NCBI RefSeq assembly: GCF_006439055.1
Contig: NZ_RCZC01000004.1
Location: forward strand, 106,648-170,647
Direction: 5' to 3'
Origin: Sphingomonas glacialis
GTDB taxonomy: Bacteria; Pseudomonadota; Alphaproteobacteria; Sphingomonadales; Sphingomonadaceae
DNA length: 64,000 nucleotides
Below are positions 1 to 8,219 of this stretch, in pieces. The notes beneath the pieces are model-generated. The model saw only the letters and a program-made list of their open reading frames with translations. It did no database searches and was not told the origin of the DNA. Position 1 is the first letter of the stretch, and each line of letters opens with the position of its first letter. The position numbers were made by a program, and so were the translations under genes.

Positions 1-229
1 TGCCAGCGGCGTGGTGCGCGGTTGAGCGCTGGAAGGCGTAATGCAACAGGCGTGCCCAGCCTTCTGGGTGCGGGGTTGAGGCGGCCAGGTTCGCAACGCC
101 GGTCACCAAGACTAAGGATGCGAGCAGACCACTTATGGCACCGACGAGGAGAAAAGGTCCTATCCATTGCGTCAAGCGCAACGGGAAGAGCGTTGCTATC
201 CAACGCGTTGAGATAACCGGCTTCGCCAT
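1..229 (-). CDS. membrane-anchored c-type cytochrome, N-terminal part, runs off the left edge
   Basis: An open frame without stops begins at an ATG and continues past the left boundary (76 codons visible). Residues about 24-46 form one hydrophobic segment (IGPFLLVGAISGLLASLVLV), followed by a periplasmic stretch ending STAHHAAG. The order, short cytosolic tail, one TM helix, then a sequence of the type HWxxxWxLHxAxxRS before the haem domain, resembles the small anchored cytochrome c proteins of alphaproteobacteria. The CXXCH haem motif would lie outside the window, so identity is inferred from this N-terminal pattern only. A GGAG lies about 8 nt before the start. Confidence 0.5.
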   Translation of the reverse strand, partial: MAKPVISTRWIATLFPLRLTQWIGPFLLVGAISGLLASLVLVTGVANLAASTPHPEGWARLLHYAFQRSTAHHAAG

Positions 230-600
230 CCTCGGCTCCGACTGTCGCTGCAGGAGTTATGACTCGTTGTGCGCGTAATGGTTCCTGCAACTTCCTGTTA
301 ATAAAACGCCTGGACCATTGACCCTGTATAAGGACACGCGAAGGCAGCCGTAGGGAACCGACATCCCGAATGGCGTATCTCTTAGCTGCCGAATGCCTCC
401 ACAGATATCGTGGCCCCGAGATTGACGATTGGCAAAATCTAGCAAGCGCAACGGAAGCTTGGAAAGGCCGCGTCTGGAAGCACCCCGTCCAGCTCAAACA
501 CCTTGGCGGCAATCGCGAAGGAGGGGCTGCTCGAGGCGTTCGTCAGCTTCGCCTGCAGATCTCCAATCTAGTGGAGCAAGTGTCAAAGCAGCAGGCCTCG
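230..600. other. no gene recognised
   Basis: Open frames here are shadows without homology-like features, codon bias or ribosome sites. A TATAAG box near 312 has no obvious -35 and points at no intact gene. The right end probably holds the eroded N-terminus of the exonuclease pseudogene that follows. Confidence 0.4.
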
Positions 601-601
601 C

Positions 602-1300
602 CTCCGCCGCTTCCGCTACGATCGCGCCGGCTTGATCACCGACATCGACGAGGCGTACGAATGACGCGAGAACCCGGGCGAGCCGCTCACTCCGCAGATC
701 CAGGCGCTGACCGGCCTCACCGACGCCGATCTCGCCGGTCGGGGGATCGACGCCGAGGCCGCGAGCCGACTGCTGCGGTCGTCGAGCTTCGTGATGGCGC
801 ACGACAGCCGCTTCGACCGCGCCTGGGTCGAGGATCGGCTTGAAGACGCGCGCCAACTCGCCTGGACCTGTTCGATGGCGCAGGTCGACTGGAAGGCGCG
901 CGGCTTCGACGGAAGGGTGCTTGGCTATCTCCTCGTCCAGGCGGGATTCTATCACTGCGGGCACCGGGCATCGGCTGATGTCGACACTCTGATCCAGCTG
1001 CTGCGCCACAGCGACGGGGCCGGTCGCACCGCCCTGGCCGAGATGATCGAGTGTTGATCGCGCGATAGCTGGATCGTGCGCGCCAGGGGCGCCGACTTCG
1101 GCGTCAAGGACCTGCTGCGCGAGCGTGGCTACCGCTGGGCTGACGGTGAGAAGAAGGTCTGGTGGTGGCGCGAGATCGAGGACGAACGTCTCGTCGAGGA
1201 GCAGTTCTGGCTCGACGGACACGTCTACGCGATGGACGCGAGGCCGAAGGCGATCGGCCCGGATCTCGAACGCGTCACACCGCGCACCCGCTTCCTATGA
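602..1300 (+). pseudogene. DnaQ-like 3'-5' exonuclease remnant, two in-frame stops
   Basis: One frame reads through RRFRYDRAGLITDIDEAYE, stop, then GEPLTPQIQALTGLTDADL (the Exo II-type block of DEDD exonucleases), MAHDSRFDR (Exo II aspartate neighbourhood), and GHRASADVDTLIQLL (Exo III-type HxAxxD). A second stop (TGA at 1055) precedes WIVRARGADFGVKDLLRERGYRW and a tail ending RTRFL. The same order occurs in intact sphingomonad exonucleases of the DNA polymerase III epsilon superfamily. The N-terminal Exo I motif (DxETTG) is not visible, so the catalytic start is lost as well. Two stops plus a missing N-terminus argue against a sequencing error. Family assignment rests on motif order. Confidence 0.7.
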
Positions 1301-1407
1301 AGCGGCTACCGGCATTCACCGACGACGACCTACGAAGGGAGGGACGATGGACAAAGAAGCAGGGGCATGTGCGAACGGTTCTCCCGTCGCGCCCGTTGTG
1401 GCGGAAT

Positions 1408-1426
1408 CGCGGCTTCTAGAGCCGCG
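1408..1426. terminator. inverted repeat, possible hairpin after the exonuclease remnant
   Basis: CGCGGCT and AGCCGCG are perfectly complementary around a TCTAG loop. No T-run follows, so it may be a Rho-assisted terminator or simply a structured spacer just before the promoter element. Confidence 0.3.
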
Positions 1427-1445
1427 GGACACGACGGCCGCGGCT

Positions 1446-1464
1446 ATACAGGCGTATAATTGCC
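1446..1464 (+). promoter_or_regulatory. ATAC-N4-GTATAAT promoter/operator element 1
   Basis: Reads ATAC AGGC GTATAAT TGCC. It has a perfect -10 (1455-1460), preceded by a half-site that makes a dyad (ATAC/GTAT) over it. No TTGACA-like -35 is present 16-18 bp upstream. The exported small protein starts 70 nt downstream. This is one of 14 such elements in the window. Confidence 0.7.
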
Positions 1465-1530
1465 GCCTTCGTCCGCCCCTCTAGCGGCTTTCGATGGCTG
1501 GTACGCAGCCTTCGACATGTGAGGTTTGGA

Positions 1531-1812
1531 ATGATCAAGACGTGCATTGGTGTGGCGATTGTCGCGGGTTTGTTTGCTACGGGCGCCGTTGCCGCTCAGA
1601 CCGAAGGGACGGCTGCCCCAACGTCGACGGCGAAGCCGAAGAAGGAGAAGAAGGTCTGCCGGTCCGTGGAGGTGACGGGTTCGATCCTCGGACAGTCCGT
1701 CTGCCATACGGCGGCGGAATGGGCCGCCATGTCGGGTCGCGGTCAGCGCAACCAGGTTCCAGCGGACCTCGGATCCGGGGCTTCGGATGTCGGTGATGTA
1801 GGCAAACGCTGA
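1531..1812 (+). CDS. small exported protein of unknown function
   Basis: The 93-residue product has a clear Sec signal peptide (MIKTCIG then a hydrophobic core to about residue 21, cleavage near AVAAQ). A lysine-rich linker (KPKKEKKVC) leads to a compact region with two cysteines (KVCR and SVCH) in the pattern CRxxxxTGSxxGQSxCHT, seen in many small periplasmic sphingomonad proteins. The two cysteines could form a disulfide. ATG is chosen over the GTG four codons upstream because GAGG sits 6 nt before it. It is the first gene after element 1. No function is known to me. Confidence 0.7.
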   Translation: MIKTCIGVAIVAGLFATGAVAAQTEGTAAPTSTAKPKKEKKVCRSVEVTGSILGQSVCHTAAEWAAMSGRGQRNQVPADLGSGASDVGDVGKR

Positions 1813-1947
1813 GGCTCTCGTAGTTCGGGCGGGAGTTCGCCGCCATTCAGGATGGCGAATTCCCGACCCATCCGCCATCCCGCGGTCATCATCATCCCCT
1901 GCGGTCCGGCTGGATGGGTCCCACGTGACGAAAGTCGGCCGGCTCCG

Positions 1948-1966
1948 ATCCATGTGTATAATTTTC
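1948..1966 (+). promoter_or_regulatory. ATAC-N4-GTATAAT promoter/operator element 2
   Basis: Reads ATCC ATGT GTATAAT TTTC. The -10 is perfect (1957-1962) and the upstream half-site deviates at one base (ATCC). It points at the exported alpha/beta hydrolase, whose start is 80 nt downstream. No -35 box was recognised. Confidence 0.65.
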
Positions 1967-2042
1967 GCTCTCCGATCCGCAGGCTACCTCGGTCGCGACA
2001 CCGGACGCGCTCTTGTGGCCGGCAATGCGTAGGGGAATTTCG

Positions 2043-2831
2043 ATGAAGATGCTCTCGGTCGTATCCGCTTTGGCACTCGCCGCCTCGTCCACGGCGGCGC
2101 TGGCGCAGACCAAGACGGCCGTCGTCCTGGTCCACGGCGCCTGGGAGACCGCAGGTGTTTGGGGACAGGTCGAGGCCGGCCTGAAGAAGGATGGCTATCG
2201 CGTACGCACGGTGAGCCTGCCGGGCCGACCGGGTAATCCCGCCGCACCTGACAAGGTGAACCTTGAGCTGTACCAGAAGGCCGTCTCGGCGGTGGTCAAC
2301 CAGGAGAAGGGCAAGGTCGTCCTCGTCGGTCACAGCTTCGCTGGTTTCCCGATCTCCGCCGAAGCCGAAGCGGAGCCGAGCAAGATCAAGACACTGGTGT
2401 ACGTCGCCGCCTATCTGCCGCAGGACGGGCAGTCCCTGCTCGGCCTGGCGACGACGGACGCGGGTAGCAAGGTCGGCCCGCTTCTCAAGATCGACAAGGA
2501 GCACGGCATCGCCCAGATCGCCTACGCGGGGCGCGGAGGTCTGTTCGCGAACGACGCGCCCTCCGAGGTCGGCGAGATGGTGGCCAAGGCAATCGTCGAC
2601 GAACCGCTCGGACCGCTCGCCGAACCGGTCCATCTGACGGCGGCGCGGTTCGGGAGCGTGGACAAGGTCTACGTCCACACTGCGCGCGACCAGGTCGTCA
2701 GCCCCGGCCTACAGGCCCAGATGGTCAAGGCCACGCCGGTACGCTTAGAGACATCGATCGATAGTGGCCACACGCCATTCATCACGCATCCGGCGGAACT
2801 CGTCGCCGCCATCGAGCGGGTGGCGGGATAG
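2043..2831 (+). CDS. exported alpha/beta hydrolase, EstC / pyrethroid-hydrolase type
   Basis: The protein has 262 residues. A Sec signal peptide (MKMLSV then a hydrophobic core ending AALAQ, about 21 residues) places it in the periplasm. The fold signature is clear: oxyanion HGAW near residue 33, nucleophile elbow GHSFAG near residue 100, YLPQDGQS in the cap, and a C-terminal GHTPFITHP supplying the catalytic histidine. This matches the small carboxylesterases related to salicylate esterase and EstC. Natural substrate unknown. Start preceded by AGGGG. It stands alone between element 2 and a strong terminator, so it is probably monocistronic and regulon-controlled. Confidence 0.85.
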   Translation: MKMLSVVSALALAASSTAALAQTKTAVVLVHGAWETAGVWGQVEAGLKKDGYRVRTVSLPGRPGNPAAPDKVNLELYQKAVSAVVNQEKGKVVLVGHSFAGFPISAEAEAEPSKIKTLVYVAAYLPQDGQSLLGLATTDAGSKVGPLLKIDKEHGIAQIAYAGRGGLFANDAPSEVGEMVAKAIVDEPLGPLAEPVHLTAARFGSVDKVYVHTARDQVVSPGLQAQMVKATPVRLETSIDSGHTPFITHPAELVAAIERVAG

Positions 2832-2837
2832 AAACCG

Positions 2838-2862
2838 GGCGGGCTGCCGCGCGCAGCCCGCC
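2838..2862 (+). terminator. hairpin terminator after the hydrolase
   Basis: GGCGGGCTGC pairs perfectly with GCAGCCCGCC around a CGCGC loop, a 10-bp GC stem starting 7 nt after the stop. Only a short pyrimidine run (TCGCCGTT) follows. Confidence 0.7.
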
Positions 2863-2987
2863 TCGCCGTTCGGTCTGACCCCGACGCGCGCGCGCAACTC
2901 GGTGCTCACCGCACTTTCGAGTCGGCGCGGAATTTCGCTTGGTCGTGAGGGTTCCCCGTGGTCTTGTGCGATACGGGGGACCATTGC

Positions 2988-4139
2988 ATGCCATCGCTGG
3001 ATTTCGATGCCGAAAAGGCCGCGTTTCGCGACTATTACGATGATAGTGCGGTACACCTCGAACAGGCGAAGGGCGCGTTCTTGACGCTGCTCCGGTCGCT
3101 GCTCACCCATGGCCAGCATGGGCCGGTGACCTCTATCGGCCGGATCAAGGACCGCGAGGAATCGATCAAGAAGTTCGCGCGGAAATACCAGGGTGAGCTG
3201 GAGGAACGCGAACAGCCATACGAGATCCGTGACCACATCACCGACCTCATCGGCCTCCGGCTGATATGCCTTTACGAGGATCAGATCGAACGCATCGGAG
3301 CCATGGTCCGCGAGAATTTCGAAGTGGTGGGGGAGACCGACAAGACGGCGGAGGTCGAAGGCACCGAGGACGTGTTCGGGTACAAGGGACTCCACCTGGA
3401 CCTGAAGCTGCGGCCGGATCGAGCCGCGATGCCGGGGTACGATCTTTACGCGTCCGATCGCTTCGAGCTGCAGATCCGGACCATAATGCAGGATTCCTGG
3501 AGCACGCTCGATCACGAGATACAGTACAAGAAGTCGATCCCGGCTCCCCTCCGGCGTCGGATAAACACGCTTGCGGCGTTGTTCGAGCTCGCGGATCGGG
3601 AATTTCGGCAGGTTCGGGACGAAACCCAGGTCGAGCTGCGGAAGGCCGCCGCCGAAGCCGAGATCCAGGCTGCAGGCGATAGCGGGGAGCATGCAGTCGG
3701 CGGCGTACCCGACGCCGATGTCGAACCAGGCCAGTTCGCGCCGCTGGATTCGTTCAGGCTGCTGCGGATCGCCCACCACTTCTTCAAGGACGTTGAGTTC
3801 GAGCCAAGGAAGATCGATGGCTTCACCGCGGAGGTGGTCAAGCGCGAGCCCGGCATCAGCCGTGGCAAGTTCAACAGGTACCTCGTGACGTGGATAGGCA
3901 CGGTTCGCCGCTACAAGGCGCAGCTTCTGGCGGATGGGAAGACGGAGAAGTTCAACGCGTTCACCGAGATGCGACACGCGCTTTACGCTGCAAACCGTGA
4001 TTCCTTCGCAACCATCCTGAACACCGTCGCCCGGAAAAACTTCGACGCTTGGTTGGCCTCCGACGTCGATCAACCCGCCGGCACCGAACGGGCGCCAGCA
4101 CAGATTTCGCCGAAGGGAAGGGGGCCGCGTCGCCGTTGA
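2988..4139 (+). CDS. RelA/SpoT-type (p)ppGpp synthetase-domain protein
   Basis: The 383-residue product has one recognisable domain, the RelA/SpoT nucleotidyltransferase. The signature GRIKDREESIKKF is near residue 50, followed by DLIGLRLICLY, YKGLHLDLKL, and the core ELQIRTIMQDSWSTLDHEI with the E-x-Q-x-R segment and conserved histidine. There is no HD hydrolase, TGS or ACT domain, so it belongs with small alarmone synthetases. However, it carries an extra C-terminal region of about 180 residues (from about 205), charged and helical, with no recognised domain. Predicted reaction: pyrophosphate transfer from ATP to GDP/GTP; it could instead be a toxic synthetase. ATG chosen because GGGGGA precedes it by 8-9 nt; a GTG 30 nt upstream is less likely. 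No antitoxin-like neighbour is evident. Confidence 0.8.
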   Translation: MPSLDFDAEKAAFRDYYDDSAVHLEQAKGAFLTLLRSLLTHGQHGPVTSIGRIKDREESIKKFARKYQGELEEREQPYEIRDHITDLIGLRLICLYEDQIERIGAMVRENFEVVGETDKTAEVEGTEDVFGYKGLHLDLKLRPDRAAMPGYDLYASDRFELQIRTIMQDSWSTLDHEIQYKKSIPAPLRRRINTLAALFELADREFRQVRDETQVELRKAAAEAEIQAAGDSGEHAVGGVPDADVEPGQFAPLDSFRLLRIAHHFFKDVEFEPRKIDGFTAEVVKREPGISRGKFNRYLVTWIGTVRRYKAQLLADGKTEKFNAFTEMRHALYAANRDSFATILNTVARKNFDAWLASDVDQPAGTERAPAQISPKGRGPRRR

Positions 4140-4198
4140 CGGCCGATCTGTCCGGCGAAAGAACCGGCGCCGCCCAGTCCGGCTGGAGCCGGGATACG

Positions 4199-4588
4199 CT
4201 ACCGCTTCCCAGCTGCCCCGAGCCCACGATCGATCTCCGCGAGCAGCGTTTCATCGTCGAAGGGCTTCTGCAGGCACGCTATGGCGCCGAGACCGAGCGC
4301 CTGGCCGACGAGTTGCTCGTCCGCGTGGGCCGAGATCAGGATGACCGGGGCGACGTCGCCGCGCTCCTTTATCGTCTTCAGGAGCTCCAGGCCGCTCATG
4401 CCCGGCATGCCGAAGTCGGTGACGATCACATCGACACGCTCGCAGCGCGGCATCGCGAGGAAGGTCTCGGCGGAAGGGAACGGCATCGTCCGGAACCCGC
4501 AGGAGCGGATCAGGTTGTCGAGCGCTCCGCGCAGCGGCTCGTCATCGTCGATGATCGCGATTACCGCGGATTCGTCTGTTAATCGCAT
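4199..4588 (-). CDS. single-domain response regulator (FixJ-type receiver)
   Basis: The protein is 129 residues and holds only a receiver domain: acidic triad IIDDDEP (residues 12-18), phospho-acceptor Asp58 in VTDFGMPG, conserved Ser/Thr in LISAH and Lys in LQKPF. The sequence is closest to the FixJ/NarL-associated receivers but has no output domain. It may therefore act as a phosphate relay or sink for the FixL-like kinase encoded downstream in the opposite orientation. RBS AGAGGG lies 6 nt before the ATG. A TATAGT box about 30 nt upstream (preceded by ATCCATG) could be its promoter; it is a weak variant of the window's recurrent element. Confidence 0.85.
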   Translation of the reverse strand: MRLTDESAVIAIIDDDEPLRGALDNLIRSCGFRTMPFPSAETFLAMPRCERVDVIVTDFGMPGMSGLELLKTIKERGDVAPVILISAHADEQLVGQALGLGAIACLQKPFDDETLLAEIDRGLGAAGKR

Positions 4589-5013
4589 CGCACCCTCTTA
4601 GGGCGTTTCTCGGCTCCGAACACTATACATGGATGTGAAACGGACGAAGTCGCCGCGTTCCGATGGGGTGGGGTCTCCAGTGGATGAAGCATCACCGGGA
4701 CGTCCTGTCTGCTGTCTTCAAGATCGTTGCATCTTTCATCCGAGGATCCTGCCTACTGCCGCCCGAGGCGCATTGGCCAGACCCGATGGAACCGAGTTGG
4801 GGGTTCTGCTGCGAGGTCGCGGTCGCCGGACCGTCGCAGCATGGCCGAAAGCTACCGGCCGCTCGCGCGAGCTGCCACCTGGGGGGACTTGCTAGTCGTC
4901 CGGCGCGGCCGCGCTTTGGGAGGCGGGACGCGGCCGGCACCGAACGAACTCCCCGGTGCTTTGCGCGGGGAGCCGGCGGTACGCGGGGAGGGGGTCGCGC
5001 ACTGCCGCTATGG
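4589..5013. other. intergenic, with one GC hairpin
   Basis: No coding frame with credible features is visible on either strand. The stretch contains a hairpin at 4949-4972 (CTCCCCG / CGGGGAG). This could end transcription of the leftward microprotein gene. Confidence 0.4.
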
Positions 5014-5115
5014 CTAGAAGTGTGGATCTCGGCAGAAGTCGAGTTCGTTTGTCTTACCTTGATGGCACTCGTGGCGGGCGAAGATGTTGCGGCTTCCAGA
5101 GGCGATCATGGTCAT
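5014..5115 (-). CDS. 33-residue microprotein under promoter element 3
   Basis: A short leftward frame encodes 33 residues, starting MTMIASG, containing RHECHQG and ending DFCRDPHF. RBS AAGGAC lies 8-9 nt before the ATG. The promoter element lies about 110 nt upstream in the same orientation, and no other gene is available to that promoter. The composition is unusual: three histidines and two cysteines in a small soluble peptide, so metal or thiol chemistry is possible. It is not a known family to me. A start at the second ATG (MIASG) would shorten it by two residues. The evidence is signal arrangement, not homology. Confidence 0.45.
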   Translation of the reverse strand: MTMIASGSRNIFARHECHQGKTNELDFCRDPHF

Positions 5116-5220
5116 GTGCCTGTCCTTTTTGCTAAACCTGGCATCGCTGCGCGACGCTGGATCTCCCGGAAGTTCCCGGCTTGTCGTATGCCCTCGACGC
5201 TGAACACTCTGCTCGGAAGA

Positions 5221-5239
5221 GGCAATTATACGGTGGTGT
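5221..5239 (-). promoter_or_regulatory. ATAC-N4-GTATAAT promoter/operator element 3
   Basis: On the minus strand it reads ACAC CACC GTATAAT TGCC. Its only plausible downstream gene is the 33-residue microprotein. The kinase gene lies behind it on the other strand. Confidence 0.6.
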
Positions 5240-5525
5240 ACCTCGACGGCCTCGGCGGCAGAGGGCAGAACGCGGTATCGTCGCGACTTGTCGTGTGGAC
5301 ACGAAATGTCGATATGATCCGAATCTAGGGGCCGGAAGCCGAACACGTGAAGGCGCAGGCCCTTTCGCGGTTTGGGAAGGTCGGGGGAATCGTTTTGGAC
5401 CGGACTTCGATCACCGTGCGCAAACCGGAACGGTCGAACCCCGGTTCCGCCGCCGGGGTTTCTGACCGCGCCGGCGCCTCCTGCGGATCCGGCATCGTAG
5501 GTGTCGCCGGCCTGACGGCCGCGCC

Positions 5526-7439
5526 ATGAGCTTCGCTTCTCACGTCGCACGTTCGCGGTCCGACTATCGCCGCATCCTGCTGAGCTGCGTCGTGGTGGCC
5601 GCGGTCGTCTTCGCGATCGACGTGTGGGGCCGGCAGGTCTTCGCGGTAGGTGTCGGCTACGGCGTGGTGATCCTACTTGCGGCGAGGGCGCAGCGAAAGT
5701 CTTGGGTCCTAGCGGCGGCCGTCATCTGTGCGACGCTGGTCGTCATCGGCTATCTGACGGCACATGGGTTCGAGCGGCCCGGAGAGCCACTCGTCCGTTC
5801 GTGCGTCGGCATGACCGCGATCGTCTCGGTCGCCATCTTCGCGTGGAAGGGACTGACCGCTTCGGAGACGCTGCGGGGTTACACGACTGCGCTGGACCAG
5901 GCGCATGACATCGTCGTGGTGACCGATCTCGAAGGTGTGGTGATCTATTGGAACAAGGGCGCCACCGATCTCTATGGCTGGGATCCCGATCAGGCCTTGG
6001 GTCGGCTGGCAAGTGAGCTGATGACCACCGATGTCGCGTTGCCTTCCGTCGACCACCCAGAATTCGCGGACGACGGACTCTGGCAGGGGGAGATCGTCAC
6101 CCGGTCGAGGGATGGCCGCAACTTGATCGTCCACTGCAGGTGCCTCCTGCTGCGCGACGACCGGCATAAGCCGACGGGTGTGCTCACGACTGCCAACGAC
6201 ATCACGGCGCGACACGAGGCGGACCTCGAGATCCGGCGCAGCGCGGCGCGCTCGCGGCACATCTTCCAGGCTACGGGGGTTTCGATCTGGGAGTGCGACT
6301 TCTCGGCCGTCAAGGTCCGTACCAGCGCCCTCTACCGGTCGGGGGTCACCGACATGCGTCGCTACATGATCGATAACCCGGGCTTCATTCGCGAGGCGAT
6401 CGACCTCACCCGGGTCATCGATGTCAACGACGCTACGTTGGAGATGTTCGGTGCGGCCACCAAGCAGGACATAATCGGCCCGGTCAGTCGCGTGTGGCCC
6501 GTGGAGAGCGAAGGCAGCTTCGCCGATTCCATCTGCGCCGCGATCGCGAACGTGCCGAGGTTCGTCACCGAGGTGTCGCTGTGCAAGCTCGACGGAACCA
6601 AGCTCGACGTACTCTTCTCCACTGCGTTTCCACCGGAGTCCTCGGCGCGCGACAGCATCTTCGTCGCGGTCTCGGATCTGACCGCTCGCAACGAGGCCCA
6701 GGCGGCTCTGCAGGCGACGCAGGTGGATCTCGCCCATGCGACGCGCCTCACCGCCCTTGGAGAGCTGACTGCATCGATCGCCCATGAGGTGAACCAGCCG
6801 CTGGCGGGGATCCTATCGAACGCGCAGGCCAGCCTGCGGTGGATCAGGCGGCCCGAACCGCAGATCGACCAAGCGGTGCGCTCGCTCGAGGCCATCGTCG
6901 AGGAGACCCGACGTGCCGGGACGGTCATCCAGGGTATCCGCGCACTTGCGAAGAAGCAGGCACCGGTGGTTCAGTCGTTCGACATGTGCACGCTGGTGCG
7001 CGAGACGCTCGAACTGCTTCGGAACGAGATAAAGCGGCATGAGAGCGAGCTCTCGAGCGAGATCGCTGCGCGTTCGGTGTTCGTGGAAGCCGACCGGGTG
7101 CAGATCCAGCAGGTCATCATCAACCTCGTGATCAATGGACTCCAGGCGATGGAGGAGACGGGGGTGGGGGACCGCTGGCTCCGCGTCGAGTGCGTGCCGG
7201 CGGAAGGGCGCGCGCTGATATCCGTCAGCGATTGCGGCCCGGGGATCGCTCCCGACATCATCGGCAATCTCTTCACCGCGTTCGTGACGACCAAGTCCGA
7301 TGGAATGGGCCTCGGTCTCTCCGTCTGCTCCTCGATCGTCGGCCGTCACGGTGGCAGGATCTGGGCCGACGATGCTCCCGGGGGCGGAGCCTGCATGCGG
7401 TTCAGCCTCCCAATTTTCGACTTGGAACCAACGACATGA
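5526..7439 (+). CDS. membrane PAS sensor histidine kinase, FixL-like
   Basis: Domain order over 637 residues: four hydrophobic segments (about 17-35, 40-52, 60-78, 90-108); a PAS domain (about 115-225, with DLEGVVIYWNKGATDLYGW); a second PAS-like region (about 235-395); a dimerisation helix with phospho-accepting His420 in SIAHEVNQPL; and an ATPase domain with N box VINLVINGLQAM, G1 DCGPGIAP and G2 GMGLGLSVC. The HEVNQPL type groups it with FixL/DctB-like kinases. No haem-ligating PAS histidine is evident, so the signal is unknown. Its stop overlaps the start of the FixJ-like regulator (ATGA), so the two are co-translated. Confidence 0.9.
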   Translation: MSFASHVARSRSDYRRILLSCVVVAAVVFAIDVWGRQVFAVGVGYGVVILLAARAQRKSWVLAAAVICATLVVIGYLTAHGFERPGEPLVRSCVGMTAIVSVAIFAWKGLTASETLRGYTTALDQAHDIVVVTDLEGVVIYWNKGATDLYGWDPDQALGRLASELMTTDVALPSVDHPEFADDGLWQGEIVTRSRDGRNLIVHCRCLLLRDDRHKPTGVLTTANDITARHEADLEIRRSAARSRHIFQATGVSIWECDFSAVKVRTSALYRSGVTDMRRYMIDNPGFIREAIDLTRVIDVNDATLEMFGAATKQDIIGPVSRVWPVESEGSFADSICAAIANVPRFVTEVSLCKLDGTKLDVLFSTAFPPESSARDSIFVAVSDLTARNEAQAALQATQVDLAHATRLTALGELTASIAHEVNQPLAGILSNAQASLRWIRRPEPQIDQAVRSLEAIVEETRRAGTVIQGIRALAKKQAPVVQSFDMCTLVRETLELLRNEIKRHESELSSEIAARSVFVEADRVQIQQVIINLVINGLQAMEETGVGDRWLRVECVPAEGRALISVSDCGPGIAPDIIGNLFTAFVTTKSDGMGLGLSVCSSIVGRHGGRIWADDAPGGGACMRFSLPIFDLEPTT

Positions 7440-8062
7440 CGACTGCAGTCACCACACCCATCGTCCACGTGATCGATGACGATGACGCGCTTCGCGACGG
7501 TCTCTGCAATCTGCTGCAGTCCGCCGACATCGCTGCCGCGGGCTTCGCGTCCCCGCAGGAATTCCTGGACGCGTGGGTGCCCGAGGCCTGCGGGTGCCTC
7601 CTGCTGGACATCCGCTTCCCCGGGGGCAACGGCCTCGATCTCCAGGCGGAGTTGGAGCAGATCGGTATCCTGATGCCGGTCGTACTGATGACCGGCGAAC
7701 CCGACGTGACGTCGTCGATACGCGGCCTCAAGGCCGGTGCCGTCGACTTCCTGGTCAAGCCCTTCGAGGACGAGCAGCTGTTCGAGAGCGTGCGCGCCGC
7801 GCTGGAGCGGGACCGTGCGCGCTACGAGGCCGAGACCGAGATGCGGGACTTGAATGAGCGATACGCGAGCCTGACGAGCCGGGAGCGCGAGGTCATGACG
7901 CTGGTTTGCAAGGGGCTGATGAACAAGCAGGTCGCGGGCCATCTCAACCTCAGCGAGATCACGGTAAAGGTCCACCGTGGCACCATGATGCGCAAGATGG
8001 GCGTGCGCACGCTGCCCGATCTGGTGCGTTCCGCATCGGCGCTAGCCGACGCCAGCCGCTGA
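7436..8062 (+). CDS. FixJ-family response regulator, receiver plus LuxR HTH
   Basis: The 208-residue regulator has a receiver with DDDD at 14-17, phospho-acceptor Asp58 (LLLDIRFPGG), Thr in LMTGE and Lys in LVKPF. A linker leads to a LuxR-type HTH (LTSREREVMTLVCKGLMNKQ to LSEITVKVHRGTMMRKM). It is the cognate partner of the preceding kinase, as shown by the 4-nt ATGA overlap. Targets are unknown. The flanking semialdehyde dehydrogenase is separated by 157 nt and has its own promoter-like element. Confidence 0.92.
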   Translation: MTTAVTTPIVHVIDDDDALRDGLCNLLQSADIAAAGFASPQEFLDAWVPEACGCLLLDIRFPGGNGLDLQAELEQIGILMPVVLMTGEPDVTSSIRGLKAGAVDFLVKPFEDEQLFESVRAALERDRARYEAETEMRDLNERYASLTSREREVMTLVCKGLMNKQVAGHLNLSEITVKVHRGTMMRKMGVRTLPDLVRSASALADASR

Positions 8063-8099
8063 GAACTGAGCGGCGAGGCTTCGACGCAGGCTAGCTGCT

Positions 8100-8118
8100 A
8101 TACGAACGGATACTTGGT
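8100..8118 (+). promoter_or_regulatory. ATAC-N4-GTATAAT-like element 4 (variant)
   Basis: Reads ATAC GAAC GGATACT TGGT. The half-site and spacing are kept, but the -10 is GATACT. It resembles element 6 (GTATACT). It lies 105 nt before the dehydrogenase start. This is the weakest of the 14 sites. Confidence 0.45.
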
Positions 8119-8219
8119 TTGAGTCCTCCAGCCCGCGATGGTCCGAGCTCAGACGCCAGTGCCGCCGGTCGGGACGATCTTGTCCCGCGCGGCGTTCCGG
8201 CGATCCGGAGACCGCTCAA

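Noticed and set aside
1347..1484. 45-codon frame with a strong GGAGGG ribosome site after the exonuclease remnant
   Set aside because: It runs through promoter element 1 and has no recognisable composition; probably chance, though the ribosome site is notable.
2745..4073. 442-codon open frame on the minus strand
   Set aside because: It lies entirely opposite the RelA/SpoT and hydrolase genes, has no family features and is explained by high GC at third codon positions.
4610..4635. ATCCATG-TATAGT upstream of the lone receiver as a regulon element
   Set aside because: The spacing is one base short and the -10 differs; kept only as a weak promoter.
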